Shown: in pieces, positions 44,499-55,907 of the stretch
Position numbering within the stretch: position 1 is the stretch's first letter
Layout: the number at the start of each line of letters is the position of its first letter
From: Forficula auricularia
Lineage: Eukaryota > Arthropoda > Insecta > Dermaptera > Forficulidae
Length of the DNA: 64,000 bases
Direction: 5' to 3'
NCBI GenBank assembly: GCA_024734495.1
Contig: JALMQS010000128.1
Span: forward strand, 19,967,573 to 20,031,572
Position numbers and translations under genes: made by a program
The notes under the pieces: generated by a model
Told to the model about the DNA's origin: nothing
Database searches by the model: none
What the model saw: the letters and a program-made list of their open reading frames with translations, nothing else

Positions 44499-44865
44499 TC
44501 TAGATGGTTTAAGCCGAAACTCATCTTTTGATATAAAACTCAACCGCTAAAACGTAAAATCTACAACTTATATTTATTACTTTGAAAAGAAACTTCAGAA
44601 TCTTTTCTTAAGCAACTCAACAAACGAAAGATCGAATTAGCAATCAAATAAAAAAATGCAAATAAATAAATTTGCATATAAAAATTCAAATTACCGATGG
44701 TATCATAGTTATGATTTCTAAAAAAAAATCATCGATCGAAAATATTTTAATTAAAATATATTTTCTGACCATATGTTTAGATTTAGAATCTTTTTATTTT
44801 TAAATTTTTAAATGATTATCAAATCTTTTAGGAATTTTTTTTACAAATGTTATTTATGATAAATG

Positions 44866-44935
44866 AGGTCTCGTCACGGTGGACAAGCCAAGAGCCCGGA
44901 TCGCATTTTTAGCATTCGGGTTCGATTCCTGAATT
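44866..44935 (+). other. tRNA-derived sequence with intact box B
   Basis: A perfect box B, GGGTTCGATTCC (44918-44929), lies 25-40 bases after a box A-like GGACAAGCCAAGAG. The acceptor stem does not close, so it is a SINE head or pseudo-tRNA rather than a tRNA gene. No defined SINE tail could be tied to it. Confidence 0.45.
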
Positions 44936-45107
44936 AAATTCAATCTTTCTGACATATAATAAAAAATTATCCAAAACACCTCGAATTCAGTAATTGTCTA
45001 CCTCTCGTGATTTTCTCTACTTATCTGAAGACTATTTTAAATTGTTATAAATGTAGCTGATAAAATTTTTACTTTCATTTTTATTATACATTCTGAATGT
45101 AGTTTTT

Positions 45108-45164
45108 TTGGCTAAATGGGCATCTATGTTCACGAGACCAATAAAAGAAAAGAAAGAAAAAAAA
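45108..45164 (+). mobile_element. 57-bp retroposon stub with 13-bp target duplication
   Basis: GAATGTAGTTTTT occurs at 45095-45107 and 45165-45177. Between them is GGCTAAATGGGCATC...CCAATAAAAGAAAAG ending in an A-rich run. This is an extremely 5'-truncated LINE or SINE 3' end produced by target-primed reverse transcription. Confidence 0.75.
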
Positions 45165-45177
45165 GAATGTAGTTTTT

Positions 45178-46018
45178 GTTAAGAGGTATAAAAGGTGTGG
45201 ATAGCGGAATATCACAATGATAGAAAATTTTATAGATAAAATATATAAAGCGTTTTATTGAAGTTGCACATTATTACAATAAATAGAATATTACATGAGG
45301 AAAAAGCAATATATAGCTTGTTACATGGACTCGAGTAGAAAACGAAGTGAGTAATAAATTAAGTTAAGTTAGTCAACACCTGAGTGGTGCTGATGTCATA
45401 TCGGAGGTGCCAATATTATACATATATTTTAACAGGTTTAAAGAAAAAATAATCATTAGTTAAGATTTATTCAAAAATTACAATTTTTTTCTTTTTTGGA
45501 TTTTTCTAATAAAATATTATTTATTTTTCAGGTAGGTGACCTTTTGGCTTTTTACAATGCAACAAAGAGGTGTTTAACTATGAAAGGTAGTATATTTAAT
45601 GTTAAATTAATAAATATATATATATATAAATATATTGGAGGCGCGAAAGCAAGAAAGCAAAGAAGTGAAAACAATATGACTTCATGTCTATCCTTTAATA
45701 TGATCTAGTTTGGGATGTAATGAATTGAGCTATAATTAATTCAAGCGAGTTTGTTTTGACCACTATGCTCACATAAACTTTCTCTCCATCCTTTATGATT
45801 TCAGCCTACGAGACAAAACAAACAAAAGGATTCATTAATTCATTTATCTCTATGAGAGTAGTACTCTATTTTTAACTTTGGCGATTTCTGAAAAAATTAT
45901 TCTATTTTGACTCGACCTTATAAATTCTGAGACAGTGAATATTAAAAAAAGTTAAGCATAATGTAAAGAAATGAGTATCTGTTTGAGAAAGATTGAATTT
46001 TTTCTCAAAATCAACTTG
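45178..46018. other. AT-rich stretch, no gene supported
   Basis: The 70-codon frame at 45496-45708 includes a (TA)n tract and has no domain. Nothing else was recognised. Confidence 0.45.
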
Positions 46019-46508
46019 TAGTCCAAGAGCTGGTGACACATTTTTGAGTACGGATTTGACCCAACTAGAAATAATGCGTAGTAGTACCGTCTATGATAGT
46101 TGTACAAGGAATGGCCAGTATGGCTGGTCTAGGCAGGTGGACCAGGTACTGCGCATGGTGTGAGTGCGGTAAAAAATAGCATCATGCTATTTATTTGCAT
46201 GTTGTAAAAATACACTTTGGGTGGTCTGGTTCCACGTCCCACCACTCAAATGGCCTAGAGTGAATATATTATGTTTATAATTGACTATAAATTATAATTT
46301 TTATAATTTCATTGTGGGTCAAAAATATTTTTTAACACATACTTATGTATTTTTTACCGCACTCACACCATGCGCAGTACCTGGTCCACCTGCTTAGACC
46401 AGCCAGACTGGCCATTCCTTGTACAACTATCATAGACGGTACTATTACGCATTATTTCTAGTTGGGACAAATCCATACTCAAAAATGTGTCAGCAGCTCT
46501 TGGACTAT
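46019..46508. repeat. Long inverted repeat, ~158-bp arms
   Basis: AGTCCAAGAGCTG...GCGCATGGTGTGAGTGCGGT (46019-46177) is mirrored at 46351-46508 with only scattered mismatches. The ~170-bp AT-rich loop has an internal GCATCATGCT hairpin. The arms are less AT-rich than the flanks. No hammerhead-like core or ORF was found. Class unknown. Confidence 0.8.
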
Positions 46509-46526
46509 TGTGATATATAATCAATT

Positions 46527-46740
46527 AATTTTACGAACAATGATTTAGGTCGTATCAAAGCTTTTAATAGATATATATTGCATGTTTTGAAGTGATGGTC
46601 TCAAGGGTCTGACTAGTTGCATGGAAAGCTTACCAGTGCTTATGTTCGACTTTCGAGGGGACAAGACCCTCCTACATGCAATATAAACATATCTATTAAA
46701 ATCTTTGATAGGACCTAAATTCATGTTCGTAAAAATAATT
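46527..46740. repeat. Foldback element, ~60-bp arms
   Basis: AATTTTACGAACAATGATTT...ATATATTGCATG (46527-46585) pairs with CATGCAATATAAACATAT...GTTCGTAAAAATAATT (46676-46740). The loop is GC-richer and contains a GTCTCAAGGGTC / GACAAGACCCTC partial pairing. It directly follows the previous inverted repeat. Confidence 0.7.
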
Positions 46741-46764
46741 TTATTATTATTATTATTATTATTA
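46739..46764. repeat. (ATT)n microsatellite
   Basis: About eight TTA units follow the foldback end. Confidence 0.85.
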
Positions 46765-47856
46765 ATGGGGGTTTAAAGGTGCATCGACCGCTAAGGACAT
46801 TACCGCCTATAATTTATTTAATATATCAATATATGTAGTATATTGTATATATACAGAGAGAGAGAGTGAAAAAAAATAAGTATTTTCGGTACGTCAATTT
46901 ATATACGTTAAAAAGTTATGATTGGAATAGTCTACCTCATATATCAAATTTAAATTTTTTAAACCAATCTAATATTTGAAAGTGAAAGCGATAAATTTGA
47001 TCCTTGAACGAAAAGATTGAGAAGCTTTATTTTTCACCTCGGTTTTCGATGATGATTCATGTGCAGATTCCCTCTCAGACTCATATCTTGTTTGATCGTA
47101 GGCATCTAATATCCTGCGTGTTATGAGATAAGCTTATCTCTAAAATAATAATCACCTTGAATCTTTTTTCGCTGTTTCTGTAAGAATATTCCATATTTAG
47201 AACTGATATGAAAAGATTTCCATCCGAAGTTTCGGGTATCATATATGAAAATGACAAGCTTTCAATTTTAGTACAGATATAAATAAATCTGGGTCAAGTT
47301 TTATAATATTAAAAGATGTCTAGTCTTGAAAACCATTAAATGATATCTTTCGTCTGCTAAATATCGTATATCATTATTCTGGATAAATGAAAAGGATTTA
47401 GTGGAAAGTTCTGGAATCCCAAAATAAATGTTTGGATTTAAAGCAAGATATGTTTGAACCACCGGAACGATAAAGTACTTACGTCACCATCCAAATACAC
47501 ATATGCGAGCTATGTGGTCACGTAGGTGTCCCCTAGTTTAAGCGCCTGGTATGTTTTTAAATAACATTTTACCTAATTATTTACACTTTCCAAGTTTCAA
47601 ATAATTGGTAGAACAGAATAGTTATTTCAAAAAATGCGCTTACTTACATATCGAAGCATTACTACATTATAAATAAATGGAAAGAAAGTGTTTTTAGTAA
47701 TAGAAGTGTTAAAGATATATATATCAGTTTTTTGATCAATAAACAGTTGATAGGTACCTAATTCATTTATTTGTAAGCTTTCGACCTTATATTAAATCAT
47801 CTTCATTAATGATTTTACACTATTTTGTTTTCACCCTAAAACTCCAAAAATGATAT
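46765..47856. other. AT-rich stretch, no gene seen
   Basis: Includes a short AGAGAGAGAGAG tract near 46856. At 47785-47815 a minus-strand ATGAAGATG...GGTCGAAAGC resembles the hammerhead-like layout, but the core is broken. No ORF was supported. Confidence 0.45.
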
Positions 47857-48268
47857 GGGGCCATCCATAAATTACATCACACGAATTTCAAGATTTTTAG
47901 ACCCCTCCCCTCTCCTCCCTGTGTCACATTCTGTCACATTTTTATTGAGCTCCCCCCTGTATTATGACGTCACACTATCACTTTTATACCCTATAATTTA
48001 ATAATTGTAAAAAATTTAAATTTTTTTGCTAAAAAATGCTTGCTTACAATTTTTTGTCTAGATTTATTTTAGTAACATTTTCAGGTTGGAATAATAATAG
48101 CTAGCCTGAAATCTAAAAAATATATTTTTTTGAAAATTTTTAAAAAATTTCAATTTATTTTTTGTGACATCACCATTTTTAAGATCCCCGGGCCCCCCTG
48201 TCACATTTTGTCACAAATCTGAGATGCCCCTTCCCCCTTACTGTGTGACGTAATTTATGGACGGCCCC
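47857..48268. mobile_element. 412-bp MITE with GGGGCC ends
   Basis: GGGGCCATCCATAAATTACA at the left and TGTGTGACGTAATTTATGGACGGCCCC-type sequence at the right form about 26-bp terminal inverted repeats. Subterminal GTCACATT repeats occur on both sides. Termini of this wording are familiar from arthropod MITEs; the flanking bases suggest a TA-containing target. No ORF. Confidence 0.8.
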
Positions 48269-48989
48269 TATCTTATAAAAGAACAAATGTTTTGAATTAA
48301 ACTCTTACGATCTAGGTTAAACATAAGAATGCAAGAAAATGGGTACAATTCTAAGTCAGAATTTACTCTTTCCATTTTAGAAGAAAATTTTGGTGTTTGA
48401 GGATTTGATTCAAGACAAAAGTAGTGATGGAGTAGAAAATTGAAGATTTTGATATTATAGCCCTCCAAGGAAACACTTAGAGAACTTTGGTTAATATAAA
48501 TAAACGAATGAGCTCAATTATTTGTTCATTTGATTGAGAAGAGTAGATAAATGTTTATGTTAAAGCTTTTTTGTATCAATAAATCTATAGAGAGGATAAA
48601 TGGCTATTCCACAAATTCGACTTCTAAAGTGTGCTGTATGATTCTGAATCGACTATTATCGTATAATAATGTACTTAAGGAATTGTTGACTAGAAGTAAC
48701 CGTTTTATCATTATCATTGACAAGACAGCCCTTGGATGCCTTGGAGTTCTCAAGAATTTCAGCCCAAACTCTTTGGTTTTGACCAGTTATTATCCAATTA
48801 GTGACTCGAATTGCTCGAACATTTTTTTTCATATAATTTCTCCAAATAATAGGTACATTCTATTCCAAGAGCCAATTTCCAAAATCAATTTTTTTAAAAG
48901 GTCGTTTTCATTATGTCTGACTTGTAACATTTCCTTAAGATCTCATAAATTAAGTTTTATTTTATTTTTTACGATGTGGGGGAATCAAC

Positions 48990-49065
48990 CCTTTTCCTGT
49001 CGCCTTTTACGACAAGCAGGGTTACTGTGGACCAATTCTAACACCGGTCCACAGGGGGAAGTACC
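48990..49065. repeat. Second copy of the GTCGCCTT...ACGACAAGCA fragment
   Basis: GTCGCCTTTTACGACAAGCA and CTGTGGACCAATTCTA, then GGTCCACAGGGGGAA, repeat the wording of 25105-25165. The 184-codon frame at 48551-49105 runs through this repeat at its end and has no domain support. Confidence 0.5.
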
Positions 49066-49191
49066 CATTTACCTCCAATATTTTTCTGTTTTTCCTCTTG
49101 ATTAACTTTCAATTTACAAAAACAAAATGGAAATAAATAACTTTAGCTTAATTAATTTAATATTTAATTTAATTATTATATTTGTGAGTTA

Positions 49192-49320
49192 AGTTCGCCG
49201 AGTGGGCAGAGTCCCATACTTGTCCCATCGAATAGGAGAATAAGCAAGCATGACTCATTGCAAAAATTTGACTGGGCATAATTTAACCTATAATAATAAC
49301 ATAATAAATAAATAAATAAT
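49192..49320. repeat. Possible tRNA-like retroposon scrap with (AATA)n tail
   Basis: TTCGCCGAGTGGGCAGAG resembles a box A region and the segment ends in an AATAAATAAATAAAT run, but no box B is visible. The assignment is weak. Confidence 0.25.
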
Positions 49321-50867
49321 ATAATGTAATAATAACCCCTAAATCACGTCCAGACACATATAAACAGATCCAAAAACCAAACGAGCCATTGTTTTAGAAG
49401 TCAAATAAAAAAATAAAAAATAATAAAATTTATTATATTTAATTGCCTATTATTTATTAATTCATGCGTTGTGCTATATACACGCCAGGATATTTTAATT
49501 TATAAACAGAAATTAACCCAAATAAAATGAAAATAATAAATCTAATTCGACACATTCTGCATAATTTCATTTTTCGACAGGCCAACTTTTATTCATTTGA
49601 TATGCTTTGGTTTAAATAATTAATGAAAAATTAGTGGCTAAAGACAAATTTATTGCCTTCTAAATAAAAAGTTACTGTTAAAAAAAAAATTAAAACTTTC
49701 TAATTAAATAAATGAATCTATGCTGTTTTTTTTTTTTATTTCCCTCTGGACATATAACGTAATGATACTGTAAATAAGTTAAATGTAATAAAAACATTAG
49801 TAGGAAGCGTAAAACACAACCCCAAACTGATCGATGAATCGTTTGGTTCATTTAACATGTATCAAATGAATGGCGATATTAATATAGTTCAGGCGAATAA
49901 TTTAGTGAGATTCAAAAAGAAGTGTCGATGAAAACTATTTTATGTTTAGTTAGAGACTGACATATTTAAATATTCAATTTATTTAAAATGGACAAGAGAG
50001 ATTTCGAACGGTGAATTAGAAATGGGGATGACCTACATTGATCAGATTATTTACAGGGGTGATTGCAAATATGTGATGTGTGGGGTTGCCTGATCTAATA
50101 GACATATACATTCTATTATTTGTGAAATATTTTTATTATTATAGGCAAGGATTGTTATCGTGTATGCAAAAGTTAGTTTTTTATTCTCTCTTTTTTTTAA
50201 TAAAAAATAAATAAATAATAATAATAATAAGCGCAATCAGGAGGTTAAGATCTACACAAAGACTTATATTGGAAACATAGCAAAAACATATTTTAAAAGA
50301 TATTAATTATTTTGTTGAAATGTCAGTGGCCTTTATGTAAAAAACAAACAAAAAAAAAATAAGACAAAGAGAAATCTCATAGTTAAGGAAAAGGCACCAG
50401 TGGTTGACCATTTAAGGAGGTTCTTTCGCGACAATCCACACAAAAAGTTTTAGCCTCGTAACCACTCTATAAATATGAAAGGAACTAAAATTTTAGGTTA
50501 TGTTTTTTTAACGTGACTGTCCACTCACACTAGGAAATTTCTATATGGATACACACATACTTGCCGGTAGTTTCCAAGCAATTGTGCTTATATCCCCTCC
50601 ACTAAAAATAATCGCCAAAATATGTTTTTTTTATCTCCACCCTTTCCCTATCTACCCTATGTAAAAAATGTCGTTTTTAATTGCAATTATTTCATGTTTG
50701 GTGGGGTAAATCGTCTTCAAATTTTAACAGTATATGTATTAATGACTTATATTCCAAGCTTCAAAAACTTCTTGAATTTTTGCATTTGTGAAAGAACTAA
50801 CTTAAGATAAAAAGTTAACCAAAACAGTCAGTCGTAGCTTCCTGTTTTATCACTAAATTATCAGATG
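49321..50867. other. AT-rich stretch, nothing recognised
   Basis: No repeat termini, RNA genes or supported ORFs were found. The frame at 50622-50810 is low complexity. Confidence 0.5.
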
Positions 50868-51478
50868 GCTTAAATCAGAGCTGGCCACCTCGAAGCCCGT
50901 GGTCATATATGACATATAAATTGTGTGTGTGTGTTTTTTTTTTAATCGGGTATTTCAGAATGTATTTTAAATCGCATTAAATTAATTAAAAGAAATAGCG
51001 TTTCTTATAATTGCACAAAGAATAACATAAAAAAAATAATAAACTTCAACAAGATAAATTGATTTAAAAATAGACGAAATGAAATGGTATAAATTACACT
51101 GAAATCATTAGGCGTTAAATATTAAGATCTTATGTTTTTGAATATCACTAAAATAAAAGAACATGTGTCTAGGGAAATAAAATCAATAATTTCCACCAAA
51201 TTGTTTATTTGGGCGTAATGCGCAATTTCATTAAGCTAACACCTCCATATCTTATTATATTAAATATTGTCCAACTTCTTTGGCCAGTTCATATTTGACT
51301 GTGTCTCTTCCAAAACCACCACTCCGGTTCAAATCCTAGTACGAAAGTATGTAGAAAAGAACCCTATTAATTAATTAATCACACGGAAAGAAATAGCCAT
51401 AGATATTTGTTTGTTATTTTAAATACGATTCGAAATATTGTTCGGTGTATATGTCTTGACTAATAATTTTGATTGTTA

Positions 51479-51645
51479 AAACCGAGGGGTGAACCGCGAC
51501 CTAAAATCATGTTCACCTACTTCCACTTTAATTTTCAAGAAGAAGACAATAGATGAAGGGCCATTGTCTAATGAATTCCAAAATAATTACACATAATTCC
51601 AAAGACGGTGTACACCTAATTCCAATCGCGGTTCATCCCTCGGTT
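51479..51645. mobile_element. ~167-bp MITE
   Basis: AACCGAGGGGTGAACCGCGA and its near-perfect complement TCGCGGTTCATCCCTCGGTT are terminal inverted repeats of 20 bp, next to TTAA-like flanks. The interior includes ATTCCAAAATAATTACACAT. It is nested in the large hAT element. Confidence 0.75.
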
Positions 51646-51954
51646 AAAACTATTTATCTTATGAAAATGACTCACTAAGGGAATTTTATAGTGGGCAAAA
51701 AGAGGGGGGTATTAAAAAGAAAGAGCTTCGCCTGTGTGTTCTAGGCTATGCATTCAAATCGAACGCTCTGAATTGTGGGTTGCATCTTTAGGCGTTAAAT
51801 ATTAAAATTGTATGTTTTTGAATATTACTAAAACAAATAATAATTTTATAGTTAAAACTATTTTTACTTATGGTTATTACCATACAAATACGTACATTTT
51901 GTTGTTGGGTCATTCAATACATGTTTTGATCTCGTTGTAGTATTGTTTTTTTAC

Positions 51955-52315
51955 ATGCTTAATATTAGCTTCACCTGTATGTATCTATCAATGACTTAAG
52001 TTCTGTTAAATTCCGCAAACATTTCTCTATAAAAATAATTGTTTACCTATTCAAATTAAATGAATTTATATAAAAATAAATACAATTCATTCTGTTAAAT
52101 TCCCCAAACCTTTCTCTATTAAAATAATTAAGACTTAAATTAAAAAAAAAACTAAAAAACATGCTTCTAAAAAGTACAAAATAATGTAATACTTAATCAA
52201 AAAGCATGGGGCATTGTCGAAATTAGTTAAAAGCTTCTGCGCCCCACACTTTTTGATTAAGTATTACATTATTTTGTACTTTTTAGAAGCAATGTTTTTA
52301 GTTTTTTTAAAATAT
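51955..52315. repeat. Composite repeat, copy B (without the nested insertions)
   Basis: Same block order as 20452-22402 but lacking both the CCGACTTC element and the LINE. It ends with the foldback MITE at 52160-52298 (CTTCTAAAAAGTACAAAATA arms). It retains a single ATGAATTTATATAA where copy A has a duplicated 14-mer around the LINE. Confidence 0.75.
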
Positions 52316-52479
52316 AATTTATTCACATTTACATTGACTGAACACTTTCAGTGTACCTGTTCAGTCGTGGCATAGTTGAACGATCGCCGACAAAGAGACT
52401 TTCCATGTTTATGTTTTGTTCTTTTCCGTTTTTCTCCTCCAATATAACCATATTATTTTCTATAATAATGAAACTTGAG

Positions 52480-52950
52480 CAAGATGCGAGGTAGGTTTTA
52501 CAAAAAAGAAATAAAACAAGATTGAGTTTTGAATTCGATATATTTCGGGGGTGAGCCCATCATCAGGAGTCAAAGTAAACTAATTATACAATGGAAAAAT
52601 AATTTTACAAATAACAATTTTTTTTTTTTAATATTTTTTGAAATCTATGTGGTGAGGGGAAAGTAGGGGTAAGAAGGGAAGTTGTTCTAAGAATTAATAT
52701 TTTCGACAAGTGGAAAAATTGAGTTTTGAACCATCTGAAGGGAAGCTCTACCTACTATTATAATAAAAAAAAGGGAACGTACGTGACAGGGTACACCTGG
52801 AAAAGTGGCTCACCCCCGAAATATATCGAATTCAAAATTCAATTTTGTTTTATTTCTTTTATGTGAAACCTACCTCGCATCTTGCTCAAGTTTCATTATT
52901 ATATTAAAATGTTTCACCTAAAACCAACACCTAACTCATTAAAAGTTATA
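52480..52950. repeat. Foldback of the GAAATATATCG family
   Basis: CTTGAGCAAGATGCGAGGTA in the left arm and TACCTCGCATCTTGCTCAAG in the right are exact complements, followed inward by AAATAAAAC-type blocks and GAATTCGATATATTTCGG / CCGAAATATATCGAATTC. The loop (52600-52780) contains a short A/T tract and unassigned sequence. A single-arm relative is at 3740-3905. Confidence 0.8.
52526..52578 (-). ncRNA. Hammerhead-like ribozyme motif, ATATAT stem III
   Basis: CTGATGA (complement 52560-52566), one extra T, stem II GGG/CCC closing a short loop, GAAA (complement 52543-52546), then the palindrome ATATAT ending in an ATC triplet. Stem I pairs TTTGACTCC with GAATTCAAA, with two mismatches. AUC is an acceptable NUH triplet. 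The plus-strand partner at about 52796-52835 keeps GAAATATATC but has CTGGAAA in place of CTGATGA and is predicted dead. Confidence 0.5.
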
Positions 52951-53280
52951 TTATTTCCTTATTAATAAACTTGTTTTTTCTCAAAACTAATCTCTTATTA
53001 CTTTCGATATCGTTCTGATTCAAGATGCCTTCATGCACATTTCACCACTAGGTAACAGAAATCATATTATTTCAGCGGAGCCTCTTAAATGCAGTTCCCG
53101 TTGCCGACGTCAAGCCTGTTTCCCCTGCATCATTCCTAGCTTCGCGCCTTCCCAGTAAAAAAGAAGGCAGGAACGTTTAATCGTCCTATCATTAAGCTAT
53201 GGCCTCTTCCGAACCAATAATGACCGCGAGCGCTCATGACGGGCGGGATGTTCCTTCCTGGAAGAGTTGAACGAGACTTT

Positions 53281-53470
53281 CTATGTTTATGTTTTGTTCT
53301 TTTTTCTCCTTCTTCTTTTTCGCATTCTTCTTCCTCGCTTCTTTCACCTCTTGTACTTTTTCTCTTTTTTTACTCTTCTTATTCCTCTCTTTGTCTTCTT
53401 TCGCCTCTCTTGCAAGTTCTTGTTCTTTTTATATATCTCTCTCCCTCTCTTCCTCTTCTCTTTCTCCCCG
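53281..53470 (+). repeat. Strand-asymmetric pyrimidine (C/T) tract
   Basis: Nearly 190 bases are almost pure T and C on the plus strand, producing three overlapping Ser/Phe/Leu-rich open frames (53236-53714) that are compositional artefacts. It could form a triplex or simply be an expanded simple repeat within the hAT element. Confidence 0.75.
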
Positions 53471-54091
53471 TTCTTTGACCATTCTTTATCCTCCGGACTT
53501 TCCAGAAAAATTCTTAAAGCGGAAAATTGAACTTTCGGAAAGTTGTATCTTAAAAATAGTTATGACTCTCTCAATAAAAAAAAAAAAAAAAACTCACACG
53601 GCAAATGAAAACGGATTGTCTTTTCTTCATTTTCAACAACTAACAAGAGCAGTGAAAAACCACTCGATATCATTCCTATTCAAGGCGCCTTCATGCGCAT
53701 TTACCACTAGGTAACAGAAATCATATCTCAGCGGAGCCCCTCACACTCGCCGACAAAGAGACTTCCTATGTTTATGTTTTGATCTGTTTTCCTTTAATTT
53801 ATGTATTTTATATTCCTAGTTTTTCCTAGCATGTAAACACGCAATTCTTTACTAATAAACCTTTTCTCAAGTAATAATTCTATTCCTTATTTTGTAGATG
53901 TTCTAACGAACAGTATCTTTGTATTCACTTACAACAAATATCACTAAATTCGAAATCCGTTGTAAAGCCAGATCTCGAAAAAAATATTCAAAAAAATTAA
54001 AATTATTCTTTTTTGTATGCGGCTCTTGGAAATTTTTAGGTCGTCAATGCGGCCCGTGGTGCGATTTAGTTTGGCTAGGCCTGGCCTAAAT

Positions 54092-54507
54092 CAGTGGTTC
54101 TCAACCTTTTTAAGACTGTGACCCAAATTTGAGACATATATGTTCATTTCGTGACCCTCGCCTCCCCCCCCCAAATGACACATTTTTTAAATTATTTTTT
54201 GTAGATAATACTATTTTAAAACGATGATCTTTTTTTAACTCATATATTATATATATTATTTTACTTAAGTTATTTTAAGTAAAAAAATATAAAACAAGGG
54301 TCTTTTTGATCCAAGGAAAATTTAATGAATAAGTACATGTTTTTCATTTTTTCATTTTTAATAGTATTGTATAAATTAAAGTATTTTTTTAACTTATTAA
54401 AAATAAATATAGTAGGTAAAATATTTGGTTAACGACGCTCGACTCAAAGAATATGCTTTTCGACAATTATTATTTAAAATTAACGACCCATAGTTTATGA
54501 ACCACTG
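54092..54507. mobile_element. 416-bp hAT MITE
   Basis: The left end CAGTGGTTCTCAACC and right end GTTTATGAACCACTG are inverted repeats of the classical hAT type, each with a TGACCC / GACCCA subterminal block. The right flank is GCTTAAAT (54508-54515) and the left flank is GCCTAAAT (54084-54091), which is shared with the neighbouring 3.2-kb hAT element. Confidence 0.85.
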
Positions 54508-54515
54508 GCTTAAAT

Positions 54516-55784
54516 CCCATTAAAACTCTACTAATTTAAGTAATGAGATTAAATGAAAACAATGACTGTATTAAATAAATTAGAACGGATCGCTGCTAGA
54601 CTTCATCCATAGCCATTTGAAATATTAATATGTTTATTCCTTTATTATTAATCAGATAAAATGAATTTGGTTTATTTGTATAAAGTTACTTTCCTTATGG
54701 TAGAGTAAAGTACTTTAAAATGCTTTTTATTACACTTTTTATTACAATTAAGTTTTTATTAATTAAATATATGGATTATGTAATATTAAATGTATATATG
54801 AATAATGTATTTATAAATTTTACATGAAATGTAAAATACTTAGCTCAGCAAGATATGTTAGAAAAGCGAAAGTAAATCTTTGTTGGCGAATTGAATGATT
54901 TAAAATGTTTTAAAAGTGTATCATAACATAACGCAACAGCTGCTGGCTCATGACTTTTTTAATAACACACGACCATAAAATTGAATTATTTCCTCGTCAT
55001 ATTTAAATAGTTATGGTGTATGGCGTGGAATTTTTAAAATATGTATATTTGTAATATAGAATTATGCTGTTGTTTTTCTCTTGATTATTTTTTAAGTCTC
55101 TAAAGAATTTTCTTACACATTAAGCCACTTTAAGGGGTAAAAAAAAGAAATAAAATTTGAGGAATATCTTTAAATTTTCAAATTATTATCCTTTATTTCA
55201 GATATTCCTATAAAAACATTTTTTGTTTTGAAAAGTATGTATATTGGTTTTCGAAATGAAATAAAATTGTTGCATAATTTCAAGGGGGAATTAAAATGAA
55301 TGATTTTTCCGAAAAGGGTGCGGTTAAAAGGTTTGAAGTTTCTGCCTAGTATATCTTCCAGTTTAAGCATGTCAAAGACAAGTTCAGACGAATTTTAATC
55401 GAATAAAAATTGTTCTCGCTGAGGAACTATTAAAATAGAAATAATACAAAAAAGAAATAAATAAAGATGATTCGAGAATCTTTAGACTAGTCTATTTATA
55501 AGAACTTTCAATATATAAGATAGGAAAAAAATAAAAGCGCTATAGAGACAAGTCATTGTTTGCTATAGCAATATAATTAGGAGAAATTTAAAATTTTCTT
55601 ATAAGACAGGCTGATTCATTTTTTTGGAAGATTGTCGATTTCCATCTCAGGGACTGTGAAGTTTAAGTCACAAGATTTCATTTCTGACTCCTAGCCTCAC
55701 TCACACAAAGCAGTATCCGATTGGGGCGAAGGTCCCAAAATATATTTTTAAAAAATCTAATGTTAAATTTGAAAAATAACGAAA
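54516..55784. other. AT-rich stretch, no gene seen
   Basis: No supported ORF or repeat terminus. The minus-strand frame at 55170-55370 has no domain. Confidence 0.5.
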
Positions 55785-55907
55785 ATGATCCCGTTTAATA
55801 TTATTTATTCACTATGCTTCGGTTAATCACTGGTTGACCATCTTCAGTAATATTTCAAACATGAACATTTCATTAAAAAAATCTCGTCCACTATATATAT
55901 ATATATT

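Larger units (their letters stand above)
50876..54083. mobile_element. 3.2-kb hAT-type element with nested insertions
   Basis: The left end CAGAGCTGGCCACC is preceded by GCTTAAAT (50868-50875). The right end GGCTAGGCCTG is followed by GCCTAAAT (54084-54091), an 8-bp duplication with one change. The right subterminal block GTCGTCAATGCGGCCCGTGG matches the end at 10716. No transposase is recognisable; the interior has taken a MITE (51479-51645), a composite repeat (51955-52315), a hammerhead-type foldback (52480-52950) and a pyrimidine tract. It is a dead or non-autonomous carrier. Confidence 0.78.

Noticed and set aside
44866..44935. Functional tRNA gene
   Set aside because: Box B is perfect but the acceptor and anticodon arms do not fold into a cloverleaf; better seen as tRNA-derived repeat sequence.
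48551..49105. 184-codon open frame, plus strand, long for this AT-rich DNA
   Set aside because: No recognisable domain, and its end runs through a dispersed repeat shared with 25105-25165. A chance frame is more likely; transcription data would be needed to revive it.
53236..53714. Three overlapping Ser/Phe/Leu-rich open frames that look like membrane proteins
   Set aside because: They are translations of a pyrimidine tract in all three plus frames; composition alone explains them.
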